Assembly (NCBI GenBank): GCA_017525605.1
Contig: JAFXSM010000023.1
Span: 1 to 41,103 of the forward strand
Reading direction: 5' to 3'
Source of the DNA: Treponema sp.
Lineage (GTDB): Bacteria > Spirochaetota > Spirochaetia > Treponematales > Treponemataceae
Length of the DNA stretch: 41,103 bases
The notes beneath the pieces were generated by a model that saw nothing but the letters and a program-made list of their open reading frames with translations, searched no databases and was not told where the DNA came from. A program made the position numbers and the translations under genes. Positions 15,843 through 24,945 of this stretch are shown here, in pieces (the first letter of the stretch is position 1; the number at the start of each line of letters is the position of its first letter).

Positions 15843-17942
15843 ATGAGAAACCAAGAAAAAATAAAAAGAAGTCTTGTGAGTGCACTCATAGCGACGATTG
15901 CCGCAGTATTCATTTTTCTGTCCGGTATTCAGCTTTTTGTAGTCACTTCATATTCAAATAAATCCGCAGGAAAAAGCTACGCGGAAAACTGCGACGAAAT
16001 CGCGGTCGCGTATTCTTCAATGCTGACTAGCCGACTGAACATGTACCTGAGGGAAATCCGCTACTACGTCGAATCGGACGCGTCGCAGAGCCTTGACGTT
16101 GACACAATCGTCAAATGGATGTGCGACAGGAACGAGAAGAAGAGCGCGAACATCGACGCAATGTATTTCTGCACGCCGGACGGAAAAGCATACCGCGACG
16201 ACGGAACCACGGCGGATTTTCGGAACGAGGAATTTTTCAAGGCCGTAATGGAAGACGGAAACTACGAATACGTGAGCAACCCGAAAATGGACGAAGTTAT
16301 AAAAAAGCCGATTTTTTATGTTGCGCACATCGTAATCATCAACGGAAAGAAGCTCGGAGTTTTTGCGGGAGTCTACCCTCTCAGCGACATCCAGAAAATC
16401 GTCAGCGACATCCAGCTTGGTTCGACAGGAAACGCATGGCTTCTTGCAGGAGACGGAACTGTAATCTCATACCCGGAAAGCGGATATTCAATGAAGAAGA
16501 ATTTCCTCAAAGACCTCGGCGGAAAAAGCGACGGTCTTCGTGAAATCGCAAAGAACATGATAGAAAGAAAAATCGGCAACGGCTGGATAAACAACCCGGC
16601 AAAAGGCTACAAGGAATTCGTGACGTACACGCCGGTCCACAACACGCCGTGGAGTCTCGGCTTCAACATCGCGGAAAGGCAGGTCTATTCAGCGGGCTAC
16701 TCAATCAGAAAAATCATGATTATGTCTTTTGTGATAATCGCATTCGCACTCATCACAATCACGGCGACGCTTCTTTTCAAGCAGCTTTCCCCGCTCAAGA
16801 AAGTCGAGAAGGCAATCAAGGAAATCGCGACGGGAAACGCAAACCTCACAAAGCGAATTTCGGTATCGTCGAAAAACGAAATCGGCTCAATCGTTCTCGG
16901 ATTCAACAACTTTGCGGAAAAGTTGCAGTCAATCGTCACGGAGCTGAAAAAATCGCAGAAAACGCTTGAGGAAGCCGGCAAGACGCTTTCGCAGTCAATC
17001 ACGAATTCTGCGGACGCAATCGAAAAAATCAAGGACAGCATAAACGAGACGACGGGCGGGATCAGCGAGCAGACGAACGGAATCAGCGAGGCTTCGGCAA
17101 CAGTGAACGAAATCGCATCGAACATTTCTTCTCTGGAAAAGATGATTTCGAACCAGGCATCTGGAGTTTCTCAGGCATCGAGCGCGGTAGAAGAGATGAT
17201 AGGAAACATCGATTCCGTGAACGTGACTGTCGAAAAAATGGTCGGCTCGTTCAAAGTGCTTTCGACAAGCGCGCAGGACGGTTTCCACAAGCAGACGGAC
17301 GTGAACGACATGATTCTCAAAATCGAAGCCGACTCAAAGCTCCTCCTCGAAGCGAACGCCGTAATCGCGAACATCGCGGGTCAGACGAACCTCCTTGCGA
17401 TGAACGCGGCAATCGAGGCGGCACACGCAGGCGACGCGGGAAAAGGTTTCAGCGTGGTCGCGGACGAAATCAGGAAGCTGTCGGAAACTTCATCGCTGCA
17501 GTCCAAGAGCATCGGCGAACGCCTAAGGCACATCCGCTCCTCAATCGAAAAAGTCGTCAACGCCTCGGAACAGACGAGTGCGGCATTCACGACTGTCACG
17601 AACGGAATCAACGAGACAGACACGCTCGTACAGCTCATACAGTCGGCAATGGCGGAGCAGAAAGAAGGCTCAACGCAAATCATTCAGGCTCTCAAGTCGA
17701 TGAACGACAGCTCATACGAAGTTACGCAGGCCTCAAGGGAAATGTCGGAGGGCAACAGCCAGATTCTCGACCAGGTCGGCCGGCTCAAAGCAAGCGCGAC
17801 ACGAATGCAGGGATTCATCAACACGATGGACGAGAATGCGGCGCAAATCGACGTGAGCAGCTCGGAACTTATCGACATTTCAACAATCGTGAGCGACACA
17901 ATCGACCAAATCAGCTCGCAAATCGACAAATTCGAGGTCTAG
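15843..17942 (+). CDS. Methyl-accepting chemotaxis protein
   Basis: Transmembrane chemoreceptor of 699 residues. TM1 is at about 10-34. The periplasmic dCache-like ligand domain (about 38-280) shows [25 protein letters not shown] and [16 protein letters not shown] with a distal PAS-like repeat, followed by TM2 (about 290-312) and a HAMP domain ([23 protein letters not shown]). The long coiled-coil signalling domain carries the hairpin-tip signature [20 protein letters not shown] then [13 protein letters not shown], which binds CheA/CheW. It follows the sugar-binding lipoprotein by 45 bases with an AGGA site, suggesting that receptor and ligand-bound lipoprotein act together. No C-terminal CheR-tethering pentapeptide is seen. 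Confidence 0.96.
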   Translation: MRNQEKIKRSLVSALIATIAAVFIFLSGIQLFVVTSYSNKSAGKSYAENCDEIAVAYSSMLTSRLNMYLREIRYYVESDASQSLDVDTIVKWMCDRNEKKSANIDAMYFCTPDGKAYRDDGTTADFRNEEFFKAVMEDGNYEYVSNPKMDEVIKKPIFYVAHIVIINGKKLGVFAGVYPLSDIQKIVSDIQLGSTGNAWLLAGDGTVISYPESGYSMKKNFLKDLGGKSDGLREIAKNMIERKIGNGWINNPAKGYKEFVTYTPVHNTPWSLGFNIAERQVYSAGYSIRKIMIMSFVIIAFALITITATLLFKQLSPLKKVEKAIKEIATGNANLTKRISVSSKNEIGSIVLGFNNFAEKLQSIVTELKKSQKTLEEAGKTLSQSITNSADAIEKIKDSINETTGGISEQTNGISEASATVNEIASNISSLEKMISNQASGVSQASSAVEEMIGNIDSVNVTVEKMVGSFKVLSTSAQDGFHKQTDVNDMILKIEADSKLLLEANAVIANIAGQTNLLAMNAAIEAAHAGDAGKGFSVVADEIRKLSETSSLQSKSIGERLRHIRSSIEKVVNASEQTSAAFTTVTNGINETDTLVQLIQSAMAEQKEGSTQIIQALKSMNDSSYEVTQASREMSEGNSQILDQVGRLKASATRMQGFINTMDENAAQIDVSSSELIDISTIVSDTIDQISSQIDKFEV

Positions 17943-17954
17943 CGGGGTTTTTCG

Positions 17955-17990
17955 AGGTGCCCCGATTCGTGATATAATCGGGCACTTTGG
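17955..17990 (+). promoter_or_regulatory. Extended -10 promoter within a dyad before the dnaJ-like gene
   Basis: CCCGATT and AATCGGG flank GTGATATAAT, so a TG-A-TATAAT extended -10 sits in a short palindrome (TGCCCCGATT / AATCGGGCA). The dyad also lies just after the chemoreceptor stop and may serve as its weak terminator. A similar GTGATATAAT occurs upstream of the hydrogenase gene. Confidence 0.5.
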
Positions 17991-18000
17991 AGAACTAAAA

Positions 18001-18777
18001 ATGACCGATCCGTACAAAATCCTCGGAATTCCTCAGACTGCAACTGCGGCGGAAATAAAGCGCGCCTACAGAAAAAAAGCGAAGGAATTTCACCCAGACG
18101 CCTCAAAAAATGACACTTCCGAGGAATTCAACGAAGTCGTCAAAGCATACGAGCTTTTATCGGATGCAAAGCAGAGGTCAATTTTCGACGATTCATATTT
18201 CACCAGATTCTCGAACCATGAAAATCCGTTTGACTTTTCGCACAGAAAAATCAAAGTGTGGGATTACAGGACATGGCTTCTGGAAAAAGACGACGACGAG
18301 AACCGCGCAAGATTGATTTTCTTTGACCTGATGCACAACCGCGAGGACGATGCCGTTGCGGAATTCAAGAGAATGAGCATGGAAAGGGCAAATTTCAGGC
18401 TCTCGTACTGGTTCTCTCGCGAAGACTTCATGGATTACGGATTCATTCTCTGCGAGGAGCTTGTAATCAGGCAGGAATATTACGACGCGTTCAACCTTCT
18501 CGAACAGATAATCAGAATGGAGCACTCGTTCCAATATTTCCGCCACTTTTTCCCGGAAGTCATGGATTTGGCACGGCTCATCCTGAAAAGCCACATCGAC
18601 GGCAAAATCCCCGACGAACTCGCGCTCGACTGCTGGGAAAGGGCTTTGGAGCTGGGTTTCGGCGACGCAGATGACGCATTCTTCTTAAGGAAAATGGGCG
18701 GAATCTACAAAAAGATGGGCGACCTGAAAACGGCGAAAATCTGCGAGACGGCAGCAATCGACCTTTGCAAAAACTAG
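18001..18777 (+). CDS. DnaJ-domain protein with TPR-like C-terminus
   Basis: Protein of 258 residues with an N-terminal J domain (about 3-65): DPYKILGIPQTATAAEIKRAY, the HPD tripeptide in EFHPDAS, and EVVKAYELLSDAKQRSIFD. J domains stimulate the ATPase of an Hsp70. There is no Gly/Phe region, zinc finger or DnaJ substrate-binding domain, so it is not the housekeeping DnaJ. The rest is helical, with pairs such as REDFMDYGFILCEELVIRQEYYDAFNLLEQI and DAFFLRKMGGIYKKMGDLKTAKICETAA that look like degenerate TPR repeats. Probably a dedicated co-chaperone; its client is unknown. Confidence 0.85.
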   Translation: MTDPYKILGIPQTATAAEIKRAYRKKAKEFHPDASKNDTSEEFNEVVKAYELLSDAKQRSIFDDSYFTRFSNHENPFDFSHRKIKVWDYRTWLLEKDDDENRARLIFFDLMHNREDDAVAEFKRMSMERANFRLSYWFSREDFMDYGFILCEELVIRQEYYDAFNLLEQIIRMEHSFQYFRHFFPEVMDLARLILKSHIDGKIPDELALDCWERALELGFGDADDAFFLRKMGGIYKKMGDLKTAKICETAAIDLCKN

Positions 18778-18867
18778 TTTCCGAACGGGCAACTGTAAAT
18801 TATTCGCTCAAAGTTCTAATATCTTATTGAAAACAGTCAAAAAAAATTTTGGGAGACAAAATAGAAA

Positions 18868-19638
18868 ATGATTCGATTAAAGAATGAAAAGGAAATCGAA
18901 GGTATCAGAAAATCATGCCACGCGCTTGCAGATTTGTTCAGATTCGTCATACCGCAGGTGAAGGCAGGAATGTCAACTTTGGAAATCGACAACCTGTGCA
19001 GGAAATTCTGCAAGGAAATCGGCGGAAAACCTGCATGGGCAAGGGAAGATTTTCCCGGGGTCGCGTGCATTTCAATCAACAACGAAGTCATTCACGGCAT
19101 TCCGTCAAAGAAGCGCATCATTCAGGACGGTGACATCGTCTCGCTCGACATCGGAATCGACCTTGACGGCTACATTTCGGACTCAACGCACACTGTCATG
19201 GTCGGAAACGTGAAGCCGGAAATAAAAAGGCTCGTCAAGGCGACAAGAGAAAGCCTTGCCGCAGGAATCCAGGCTTGCGTCGTCGGAAACAGAATCCGCG
19301 ACATCTCGAACGCGGTGAACGACGTTGCGTTCGGCAAATACGGATTCGGCGTTGTGTACGACTATTGCGGACATGGAGTCGGTCTTGACGTTCACGAAGA
19401 CCCGAGCGTTCCGAACTGCCCGCAGTCTGGCCCGAACCCGAGAATCCAGGCCGGCATGGTGCTTGCAATCGAGCCGATGATAAATTTCGGAACGGCAGAC
19501 GTGGAAGTTGCGAAGGACGGCTGGACAGTCCTCACAAAGGACGGGAAATGGTCATGCCACGAGGAGCACACTGTCGCGGTTTTCGAGGACCACACGGAAG
19601 TTCTCACAGAATGCACAGGGCTTCCTGACTGGGCATAA
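18868..19638 (+). CDS. map: Methionine aminopeptidase, type I
   Basis: Removes the initiator Met from nascent proteins in the cytosol. Length 256 fits type Ia enzymes. The pita-bread fold metal ligands are visible: Asp in SLDIGIDLDGYISD, second Asp in SDSTHTVMVG, His in YCGHGVGLDVHEDP, Glu in LAIEPMI and Glu in HEEHTVAVFEDH. The substrate-site His is in NEVIHGIP. It starts at ATG with GGGAGA upstream. The gap before it (18778-18867) has AT-rich promoter-like sequence and a GTTTCCGAACGGG fragment resembling the CTGTTC dyad family, but no complete dyad. Confidence 0.97.
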   Translation: MIRLKNEKEIEGIRKSCHALADLFRFVIPQVKAGMSTLEIDNLCRKFCKEIGGKPAWAREDFPGVACISINNEVIHGIPSKKRIIQDGDIVSLDIGIDLDGYISDSTHTVMVGNVKPEIKRLVKATRESLAAGIQACVVGNRIRDISNAVNDVAFGKYGFGVVYDYCGHGVGLDVHEDPSVPNCPQSGPNPRIQAGMVLAIEPMINFGTADVEVAKDGWTVLTKDGKWSCHEEHTVAVFEDHTEVLTECTGLPDWA

Positions 19639-19715
19639 ATAAACGACAACAAAAATTTATTTTTCCGAAAGTAACCACAAAATCCTTCAATAATTTTTAT
19701 ATTCAAAATGCAAAA

Positions 19716-19783
19716 TATAATGCATAGGATTGAAACTCAAGTTTGCCAATAAAAATCTTTTTGATTATCTTAAAAAGGCAAAC
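19716..19783 (+). promoter_or_regulatory. -10 box and 5'-UTR dyad of the HtrA gene
   Basis: TATAAT at 19716-19721 within an AT-rich stretch is a likely -10. Downstream, GTTTGCC (19741-19747) pairs with GGCAAAC (19777-19783), so the leader of the HtrA transcript could fold before the GGAGG ribosome binding site. No recognisable heat-shock (CIRCE) element is present. Confidence 0.45.
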
Positions 19784-19826
19784 AAAAAGTCGAAATTGAA
19801 TAGAAAAATATTGGAGGATTTTTTTT

Positions 19827-21332
19827 ATGAAGAAAATTACCAAAAGTGTTTTGGGAGTAGCGGCAGTCGGCGCATTGGCGTTTTCGTTCTTCTCGCTCTC
19901 ATGCCACAGGGTCGAAGTCAGAGGAACTGCTGACACGGCATTCGCAGAAACATCAAAAAGCTCAGCGGTCGCAATCTCAAGAAACGACCTGAGCGTACTG
20001 GAAGCATTGCAGTCATCATTCCGCGCGATAAGCTCCGGCGTTCTTCCTTCCGTAGTTGAAATCGACGTGACAGAAAAAACGACATATTCGGCAACATCTC
20101 CGTTTGACGACCTTCCGTTCTTTTTCTTCGGAATCCCGAATCAGGGAGACTCGAACAAAGGAAGAACGAGGGAAAGAATCCAGCAGGGGCTCGGCTCTGG
20201 CGTAATCGTCAGAAGGACAGGCAACACGGTCTACGTCCTCACGAACAACCACGTTGCGGGAAAAGCTGATTCGATAAAAGTAAAGCTCAACGACGGACAG
20301 GAATTTGACGGAAAACTCGTCGGAGCTGATGCAAGACAGGACATCGCTCTCGTCTCATTCGAGGCGCAGTCGGATTCGAACATTGTGGTTGCGGCACTCG
20401 GAAACAGCGACGAAGTGCAGACAGGCGACATCTGTCTGGCAATGGGCGCACCGCTCGGCTACAGCCAGTCGGTCACGCAGGGAATCGTCTCAGCGACAGG
20501 AAGAAGCGGAACACAAATCGGCAACATGAACGACTTTATTCAAACTGATGCCGCAATCAACCAGGGAAATTCGGGCGGACCGCTTGTCAACATTTACGGA
20601 GAAGTAATCGGAATCAACACATGGATTGCTTCAAATTCAGGCGGAAGCGTCGGGCTCGGATTCTCAATCCCGATTAATTCAATCAAGACTGCAATCGATT
20701 CGTTCATCGCGAACGGAAAAATCACATACGGCTGGCTCGGAGTCTCGCTTTCCGACATCACCGAAAAGTACAAGGAAAACCTCGGCGTAAAGGGCAAGCA
20801 CGGCGCGTTCGCATCCCAGCTCATCATCGATTCTCCGGCACACAAAGGCGGATTGCAGGCTGGTGACTTCATCATCGAACTTAACGGAAAGAAAATGAAA
20901 AGCCAGGCAGAGCTCATGAGGGAAGTCGGATATCTTCCTGCCGGAAAAATCGCGGAGTTCAAGGTAATCAGAAACGGAAAAGAAGTTTCGCTCAAAATCA
21001 AAATCGAAGAGCGTTCTAAGGATTCTGGAAACGACAATTCAAAGCTCTGGCCGGGATTCATCGCTTCCCCACTTTCTGACGACTTGAGGGAAGAGCTGAA
21101 AATCACCGACAGCAAAGTAAAGGGCATCGTCGTTTCGAATGTCTTCGAGAAGTCACCGGCGGCGGCATTGAGAATCCAGGCAGGCGACGTAATCACAGCC
21201 GTAAACGACAAGAAAATTTCGAGCGTCGAGGAATTCTACTCGGCAATCGACATCTCGAAGAACAGCGAGATTTGGTTCGACGTTTACAACGAAGGACACA
21301 TAATTTCGACAGGCCATTACAAGTTCAACTAA
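19827..21332 (+). CDS. HtrA/DegP-like serine protease with two PDZ domains
   Basis: Envelope quality-control protease of 501 residues. The N-terminus has a hydrophobic signal and a lipobox-like FSLSC with Cys26, so it may be lipid-anchored rather than soluble like E. coli DegP. The trypsin-like domain has the catalytic triad His142 (LTNNHVAGK), Asp172 (QDIALV) and Ser249 (QGNSGGPLVN). PDZ1 begins near GWLGVSLSDI (about 305-390), with the carboxylate-binding region and AGDFIIELNGKKM. PDZ2 covers about 415-495 (SPAAALRIQAGDVITAVNDKKI). An unusual PFFFFGIPNQGDSN loop region (about 97-120) corresponds to the LA loop. GGAGG precedes the ATG and an intrinsic terminator follows. Confidence 0.94.
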   Translation: MKKITKSVLGVAAVGALAFSFFSLSCHRVEVRGTADTAFAETSKSSAVAISRNDLSVLEALQSSFRAISSGVLPSVVEIDVTEKTTYSATSPFDDLPFFFFGIPNQGDSNKGRTRERIQQGLGSGVIVRRTGNTVYVLTNNHVAGKADSIKVKLNDGQEFDGKLVGADARQDIALVSFEAQSDSNIVVAALGNSDEVQTGDICLAMGAPLGYSQSVTQGIVSATGRSGTQIGNMNDFIQTDAAINQGNSGGPLVNIYGEVIGINTWIASNSGGSVGLGFSIPINSIKTAIDSFIANGKITYGWLGVSLSDITEKYKENLGVKGKHGAFASQLIIDSPAHKGGLQAGDFIIELNGKKMKSQAELMREVGYLPAGKIAEFKVIRNGKEVSLKIKIEERSKDSGNDNSKLWPGFIASPLSDDLREELKITDSKVKGIVVSNVFEKSPAAALRIQAGDVITAVNDKKISSVEEFYSAIDISKNSEIWFDVYNEGHIISTGHYKFN

Positions 21333-21365
21333 AACTGAAAACCGACCTTTTTTAATGAATTGGTG

Positions 21366-21399
21366 AAAAATCCAGGAAAATTCGTTTTTCTGGATTTTT
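21366..21399 (+). terminator. Terminator of the HtrA gene
   Basis: AAAAATCCAG pairs with CTGGATTTTT around a 14-base loop, followed by further T's. It lies 33 bases after the stop codon. Confidence 0.85.
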
Positions 21400-21486
21400 T
21401 TTTGCAATTTTTTTATTTTTTTTCGCATTTCCTATTGACCAAAAATATTATTTCGTATATATTATAGAAGCATTCGCAAGAATGAT

Positions 21487-21559
21487 GGGCTACTAGCTCA
21501 GGTGGTAGAGCACCGCCCTTTTAAGGCGGCTGTCGATGGTTCGAGTCCATCGTAGCTCA
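21487..21559 (+). tRNA. tRNA-Lys (TTT)
   Basis: Full cloverleaf of 73 nt. The acceptor is GGGCTAC paired with GTAGCTC, the D-arm is TAGCTCAGGTGGTAGAGC, the anticodon stem CCGCC/GGCGG encloses loop CTTTTAA with anticodon TTT, and the T-arm contains GGTTCGAGTCC. Discriminator A; CCA not encoded. Confidence 0.96.
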
Positions 21560-21560
21560 A

Positions 21561-21588
21561 AAAGCACTCTGATTTTTCAGGGTGCTTT
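21561..21588 (+). terminator. Terminator of tRNA-Lys
   Basis: AAAGCACTCTGA pairs with TCAGGGTGCTTT (one G-T pair) and is followed by a long T-run. It starts two bases after the tRNA. Confidence 0.85.
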
Positions 21589-21631
21589 TTTTTTGCTTTT
21601 TCACATAAAAAACATTTCCGCCAATTTTTGT

Positions 21632-21700
21632 GATATAGGTGATATAATTTTTGGACATTCGACTTAAAACTTTTCAACGCAAAAATATTTTCGGAGGAAA
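21632..21700 (+). promoter_or_regulatory. Promoter region of the [FeFe] hydrogenase gene
   Basis: Two GTGATATA repeats 11 bases apart end in an extended -10 (TGATATAAT). Just downstream is GACATTCGACTTAAAAC, which resembles the right terminus and flank of palindromic element copy 1 (CGACATTCGACCTAAAAG). A CGGAGGA site precedes the ATG. Confidence 0.45.
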
Positions 21701-21703
21701 TCA

Positions 21704-23239
21704 ATGTTAAACACTAACAACAACGCGGCAAGCATCAAAAAAAACATACTTGTCGAAATAATGAAACTCCAGCTTGCGGGAAAACTTCTTGATGAAAAAA
21801 CAGTCAACGAAATCGAGAAAATCCCGGAAGCGATAATCCCAGACGGCACGGAACCAATTCGCGGCTCAATCGAGGAAGACAGGGAAATCGTCAGAATCAG
21901 AATTGCGGCACGGCTCGGACATTCGGTCGAGGACTGGACGGGGAAAAAGCCTCTTTCCGAATATGTGAAGGAAGCATACGCAAGGGAAAAGCCGACGTGG
22001 CCGATGCTCACGATGATTCAGAGCGCGTGCAATGCGTGCCTAAAGCCGCACTACTTCCCGACGGATGCGTGCCAGGCTTGTCTTGCGCGACCTTGCAAAG
22101 TCAACTGCCCGAAAAAAGCAATCGAAGTAACTGACAGGGCGAGAATCGACGGCTCGAAATGTATAAACTGCGGTCTGTGCGCTCAGAACTGCCCGTACCA
22201 TGCGATTCTCAAGACCGTCGTTCCGTGCGAGGAGTCATGCCCTGTCGGAGCGATTTCGAAAACGTCGGACGGAAGGGAGACAATCGACTACGAAAAATGC
22301 ATCTTCTGCGGAAAATGTATGTCGAACTGCCCGTTCAGCGCAATGATGGGAAAATCGCAGCTTTTTGACGTAGTAAAGCACATCATGAACGGAAAGCAGG
22401 TCGTCGCAATGTACGCGCCTGCAATCGGAGCCCAGTTCAGGGCAAAACCGGGGCAGCTTGAGGAAGCTCTCAAACAGTGCGGTTTCAACAAGACATGGGA
22501 AGTCGCAATCGGAGCAGACATTACCGCCGACAAGGAAGCGAAAGAATTCGCGGAGAGAATGGCGAGCGGAAAGAAAATGATGACGACGAGCTGCTGCCCT
22601 GCATACGTCAGAGCAGTCAGAATCCACGTGCCGGAACTTGCGGAATGCATAAGCGAGACGAAATCCCCGATGATTTACACGGCGGAACTCGCAAAGCAGG
22701 CCGACCCGGAATGCATAACGGTTTTCATCGGGCCATGCCTTGCAAAGCGGCGCGAGGGATTCGATTCGGACGAAGTTGATTACGTCCTTTCAGTGGAGGA
22801 AATTTCCGCGCTCTTCCAGGCAAAGAACATCGACATCGCAAAAATCGAAGTGAAAGAAGATTCGATTCCGACAAAATACGTTCCGACCGTATCTGGAAGA
22901 AACTTTGCGAAAACAGGCGGCGTTGCCGAAAGCGTCAGGCTCAGGCTCGACGAAAAAACAAGAAGCATCCTCCGCCCGACAGTAATCAACGGTCTCGACA
23001 AAAACGGCATGAAGCTCCTCACGACTTACGGACAGATAAACAGCGGAAAGATTCCGGCATCCCCTGAAACGCCGAACCTTGTCGAAGTCATGGCTTGCGA
23101 AGGCGGATGTATCGCGGGTCCGATGGTCATCACGAACCCGAAAGCGGGCAACGGACTTCTGACGCTGTACGCAAATGCGGGAAGCAAACCTGACGCAGAC
23201 GGAAAAATCGCGGAATGCGACATCGAAAAGGTGCTGTAA
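21704..23239 (+). CDS. Monomeric [FeFe] hydrogenase, group B-like
   Basis: Catalytic [FeFe] hydrogenase of 511 residues, reducing protons to H2 with ferredoxin electrons during fermentation. Two 4Fe-4S motifs are at about 153-163 (CINCGLCAQNC) and 199-209 (CIFCGKCMSNC). The H-cluster motifs are TSCCPAY (295-301), GPCLAK (343-348, where group A enzymes have MPC) and MACEGGCIAGP near 448-458. These variants resemble group B enzymes rather than classical group A. An N-terminal region of about 100 residues precedes an extra Cys-rich stretch (C109, C112, C123, C126, C131, C135) that may bind another cluster. Maturases HydE, HydF and HydG are not in the window. A transporter gene begins 18 bases later. 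Confidence 0.93.
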   Translation: MLNTNNNAASIKKNILVEIMKLQLAGKLLDEKTVNEIEKIPEAIIPDGTEPIRGSIEEDREIVRIRIAARLGHSVEDWTGKKPLSEYVKEAYAREKPTWPMLTMIQSACNACLKPHYFPTDACQACLARPCKVNCPKKAIEVTDRARIDGSKCINCGLCAQNCPYHAILKTVVPCEESCPVGAISKTSDGRETIDYEKCIFCGKCMSNCPFSAMMGKSQLFDVVKHIMNGKQVVAMYAPAIGAQFRAKPGQLEEALKQCGFNKTWEVAIGADITADKEAKEFAERMASGKKMMTTSCCPAYVRAVRIHVPELAECISETKSPMIYTAELAKQADPECITVFIGPCLAKRREGFDSDEVDYVLSVEEISALFQAKNIDIAKIEVKEDSIPTKYVPTVSGRNFAKTGGVAESVRLRLDEKTRSILRPTVINGLDKNGMKLLTTYGQINSGKIPASPETPNLVEVMACEGGCIAGPMVITNPKAGNGLLTLYANAGSKPDADGKIAECDIEKVL

Positions 23240-23257
23240 AAAAGGAAAAATGGGAAA

Positions 23258-24172
23258 ATGAAAAGCAGATTTTTGACAGCAGTTCTTTTTTCGGTTGCAT
23301 CAGCGGCATTTGCACAAAAGGTGGGCGTATTGAACGGACCTTCGGGGATTCCGTGCGCACACCTGATGGAAGCAGCCGAGAACGGCAAGAACGCATACAG
23401 CTTTGAAAAATTCGCTTCGGCACAGAACGAGCTTCCGAAACTCGTGAAAGGCGAAATCGACATCGGATTTCTGCCACCGAATGCGGCGGCGAAAGTGTAC
23501 AATTCGGCTTCCGGTGCGGTCGTCTGTCTCGGAATTGCAGGAAACGGCAACCTCTTTCTGATGACGAAGGACGAAAACATCAAGTCGGTCGCGGATTTGA
23601 GCGGAAAGACGATTTCGTGCGCAGGACAGGGTGCAACACCGGAATATATGATGAAGTATCTGATGAAGAAAAATTCAGTCGAGGCGGAACTTGATTTTTC
23701 AACGCCGAATGCAGAAATCGCTGCGGCACTGATACAGGGGAAATTCGATTACGCGCTCGTTCCGGAACCGTTCGCGACAGTCGCGCAGACGAAAGATTCG
23801 TCCGTATTGCGTGCGCTGAATATTTCGGACGAGTTCAAAAAAATCGAGAAAGACGACTTTCCGATGACGCTTCTTGTGGCAAACGCAAAGTACGCGAAAA
23901 AGCACAAGAAGGAAATCAGGAGATTCATCGAGGACTACAAAGCTTCGAGCAAGTGGACAGTCGAAAATCCTGACGAATCGGGAAAGCTCGTCGAAAAGCA
24001 TTCGCTCGGACTAAAGGCACCTGTAGCTGCGAAGGCGATTCCGTCAGCCGCATACACATGGAAAAGCGCGAAAGACGGAAAAGCCGAAATAGAAAAGCTT
24101 CTGAATATTTTCCTTGAGAATTCTCCGCAGTCAGTCGGGAACAAACTGCCAGACGGAAAATTCTACTACTAG
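23258..24172 (+). CDS. NitT/TauT-type ABC transporter substrate-binding protein
   Basis: Periplasmic binding protein of 304 residues in the NMT1/THI5/SsuA-like superfamily, which binds thiamine precursors, taurine, sulfonates or nitrate-type ligands. The signal peptide MKSRFLTAVLFSVASAAFA has a clear AFA cleavage site. Domain-defining segments are KLVKGEIDIGFLPPNAAAKV, SVADLSGKTISCAGQGATPEYMM, and LIQGKFDYALVPEPFATV. It is followed by its permease and ATPase with 14 bases and then an overlap, a complete small importer. The closeness to the hydrogenase gene suggests one transcript. Ligand cannot be assigned; there is no room for a TPP riboswitch in the 18-base gap upstream. Confidence 0.87.
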   Translation: MKSRFLTAVLFSVASAAFAQKVGVLNGPSGIPCAHLMEAAENGKNAYSFEKFASAQNELPKLVKGEIDIGFLPPNAAAKVYNSASGAVVCLGIAGNGNLFLMTKDENIKSVADLSGKTISCAGQGATPEYMMKYLMKKNSVEAELDFSTPNAEIAAALIQGKFDYALVPEPFATVAQTKDSSVLRALNISDEFKKIEKDDFPMTLLVANAKYAKKHKKEIRRFIEDYKASSKWTVENPDESGKLVEKHSLGLKAPVAAKAIPSAAYTWKSAKDGKAEIEKLLNIFLENSPQSVGNKLPDGKFYY

Positions 24173-24186
24173 AGCGAAAGTTCAAA

Positions 24187-24945
24187 GTGAAGTCGCTTGC
24201 ACCAAAAATAATGTCGATATGCGCAATCGCCCTAGTATGGCAAATCGCGGCGAAAATTGTCGATTCTCCGCTGATTCTGCCGTTTCCGGGCGATGTCTTT
24301 CTCTGCCTGATTTCGCTCATGAAACAAAGCGTTTTCTGGCAGAACGTCATTTCGACATTTTTCAGGGTGGTGAAATCTTTTTTGATTTCGCTTTCAATCG
24401 GAACGGTGCTCGGAGTCGCGTGCGGCAAATGCAGTTTTATAAAAGATTTTCTGAACCTGCCAATATCAGTTCTTCGCTCGACTCCGGTTGTCGCCCTGAT
24501 TCTGGTGCTGATTTTTGCGTTCAGTTCAGATTCTGTCCCCGTCGTCGTCTCCGTGCTGATGTCGATCCCCGTCCTGATTTCAGCAATATCGTCAGGATTC
24601 ACATTCAGCGAGGACGACAAAAAGATGTTCCAGATGGCGAAAGTTTTCAATTTTTCGAAAAGACAGCGTCTTTTTTTCCTGTGGATTCCAAAACTCAAGC
24701 CGTTCTTCAAAAGCGGAATCGTCGCAGTTTTCGGAATGTCGTGGAAGGTCACGGTCGCGGGGGAGGTGCTGAGCCTTCCGAAAAACGCGCTCGGCACGCA
24801 GCTTTCAACGGCGCAAGTCCATCTCGAATCGCAGGAAGTTTTCGCGCTCGCGTTGATAATCATCGCGCTGAGTTTTTTTATGGAAGGCGTTCTGAAAATT
24901 CTTTTTGAAAGCAAAAATGAAAGCAAAACCGAAACAAAAAAATGA
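24187..24945 (+). CDS. ABC transporter permease (SsuC/ThiX-like)
   Basis: Inner-membrane permease of 252 residues starting from GTG. About six TM helices are visible. The cytoplasmic coupling region that docks on the ATPase contains FNFSKRQRLFFLWIPKLKPFFKSG, a variant of the EAA loop. FGMSWKVTVAGEVLSLPKNALG is diagnostic of the SsuC/TauC/ThiX group, where AWxxxVAAE is common. It shares a four-base overlap with the ATPase gene downstream. The ribosome binding site is weak, so translation may be coupled to the binding-protein gene. Confidence 0.9.
   Translation: MKSLAPKIMSICAIALVWQIAAKIVDSPLILPFPGDVFLCLISLMKQSVFWQNVISTFFRVVKSFLISLSIGTVLGVACGKCSFIKDFLNLPISVLRSTPVVALILVLIFAFSSDSVPVVVSVLMSIPVLISAISSGFTFSEDDKKMFQMAKVFNFSKRQRLFFLWIPKLKPFFKSGIVAVFGMSWKVTVAGEVLSLPKNALGTQLSTAQVHLESQEVFALALIIIALSFFMEGVLKILFESKNESKTETKK

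Noticed and set aside
23240..23257. TPP riboswitch before the THI5-like binding protein
   Set aside because: Only 18 bases separate it from the hydrogenase stop, too short for an aptamer.
24114..24908. 264-codon plus-strand frame in another phase of the permease gene
   Set aside because: Arg/Phe/Ser-rich shadow; the permease frame has TM helices and the SsuC-type signature.
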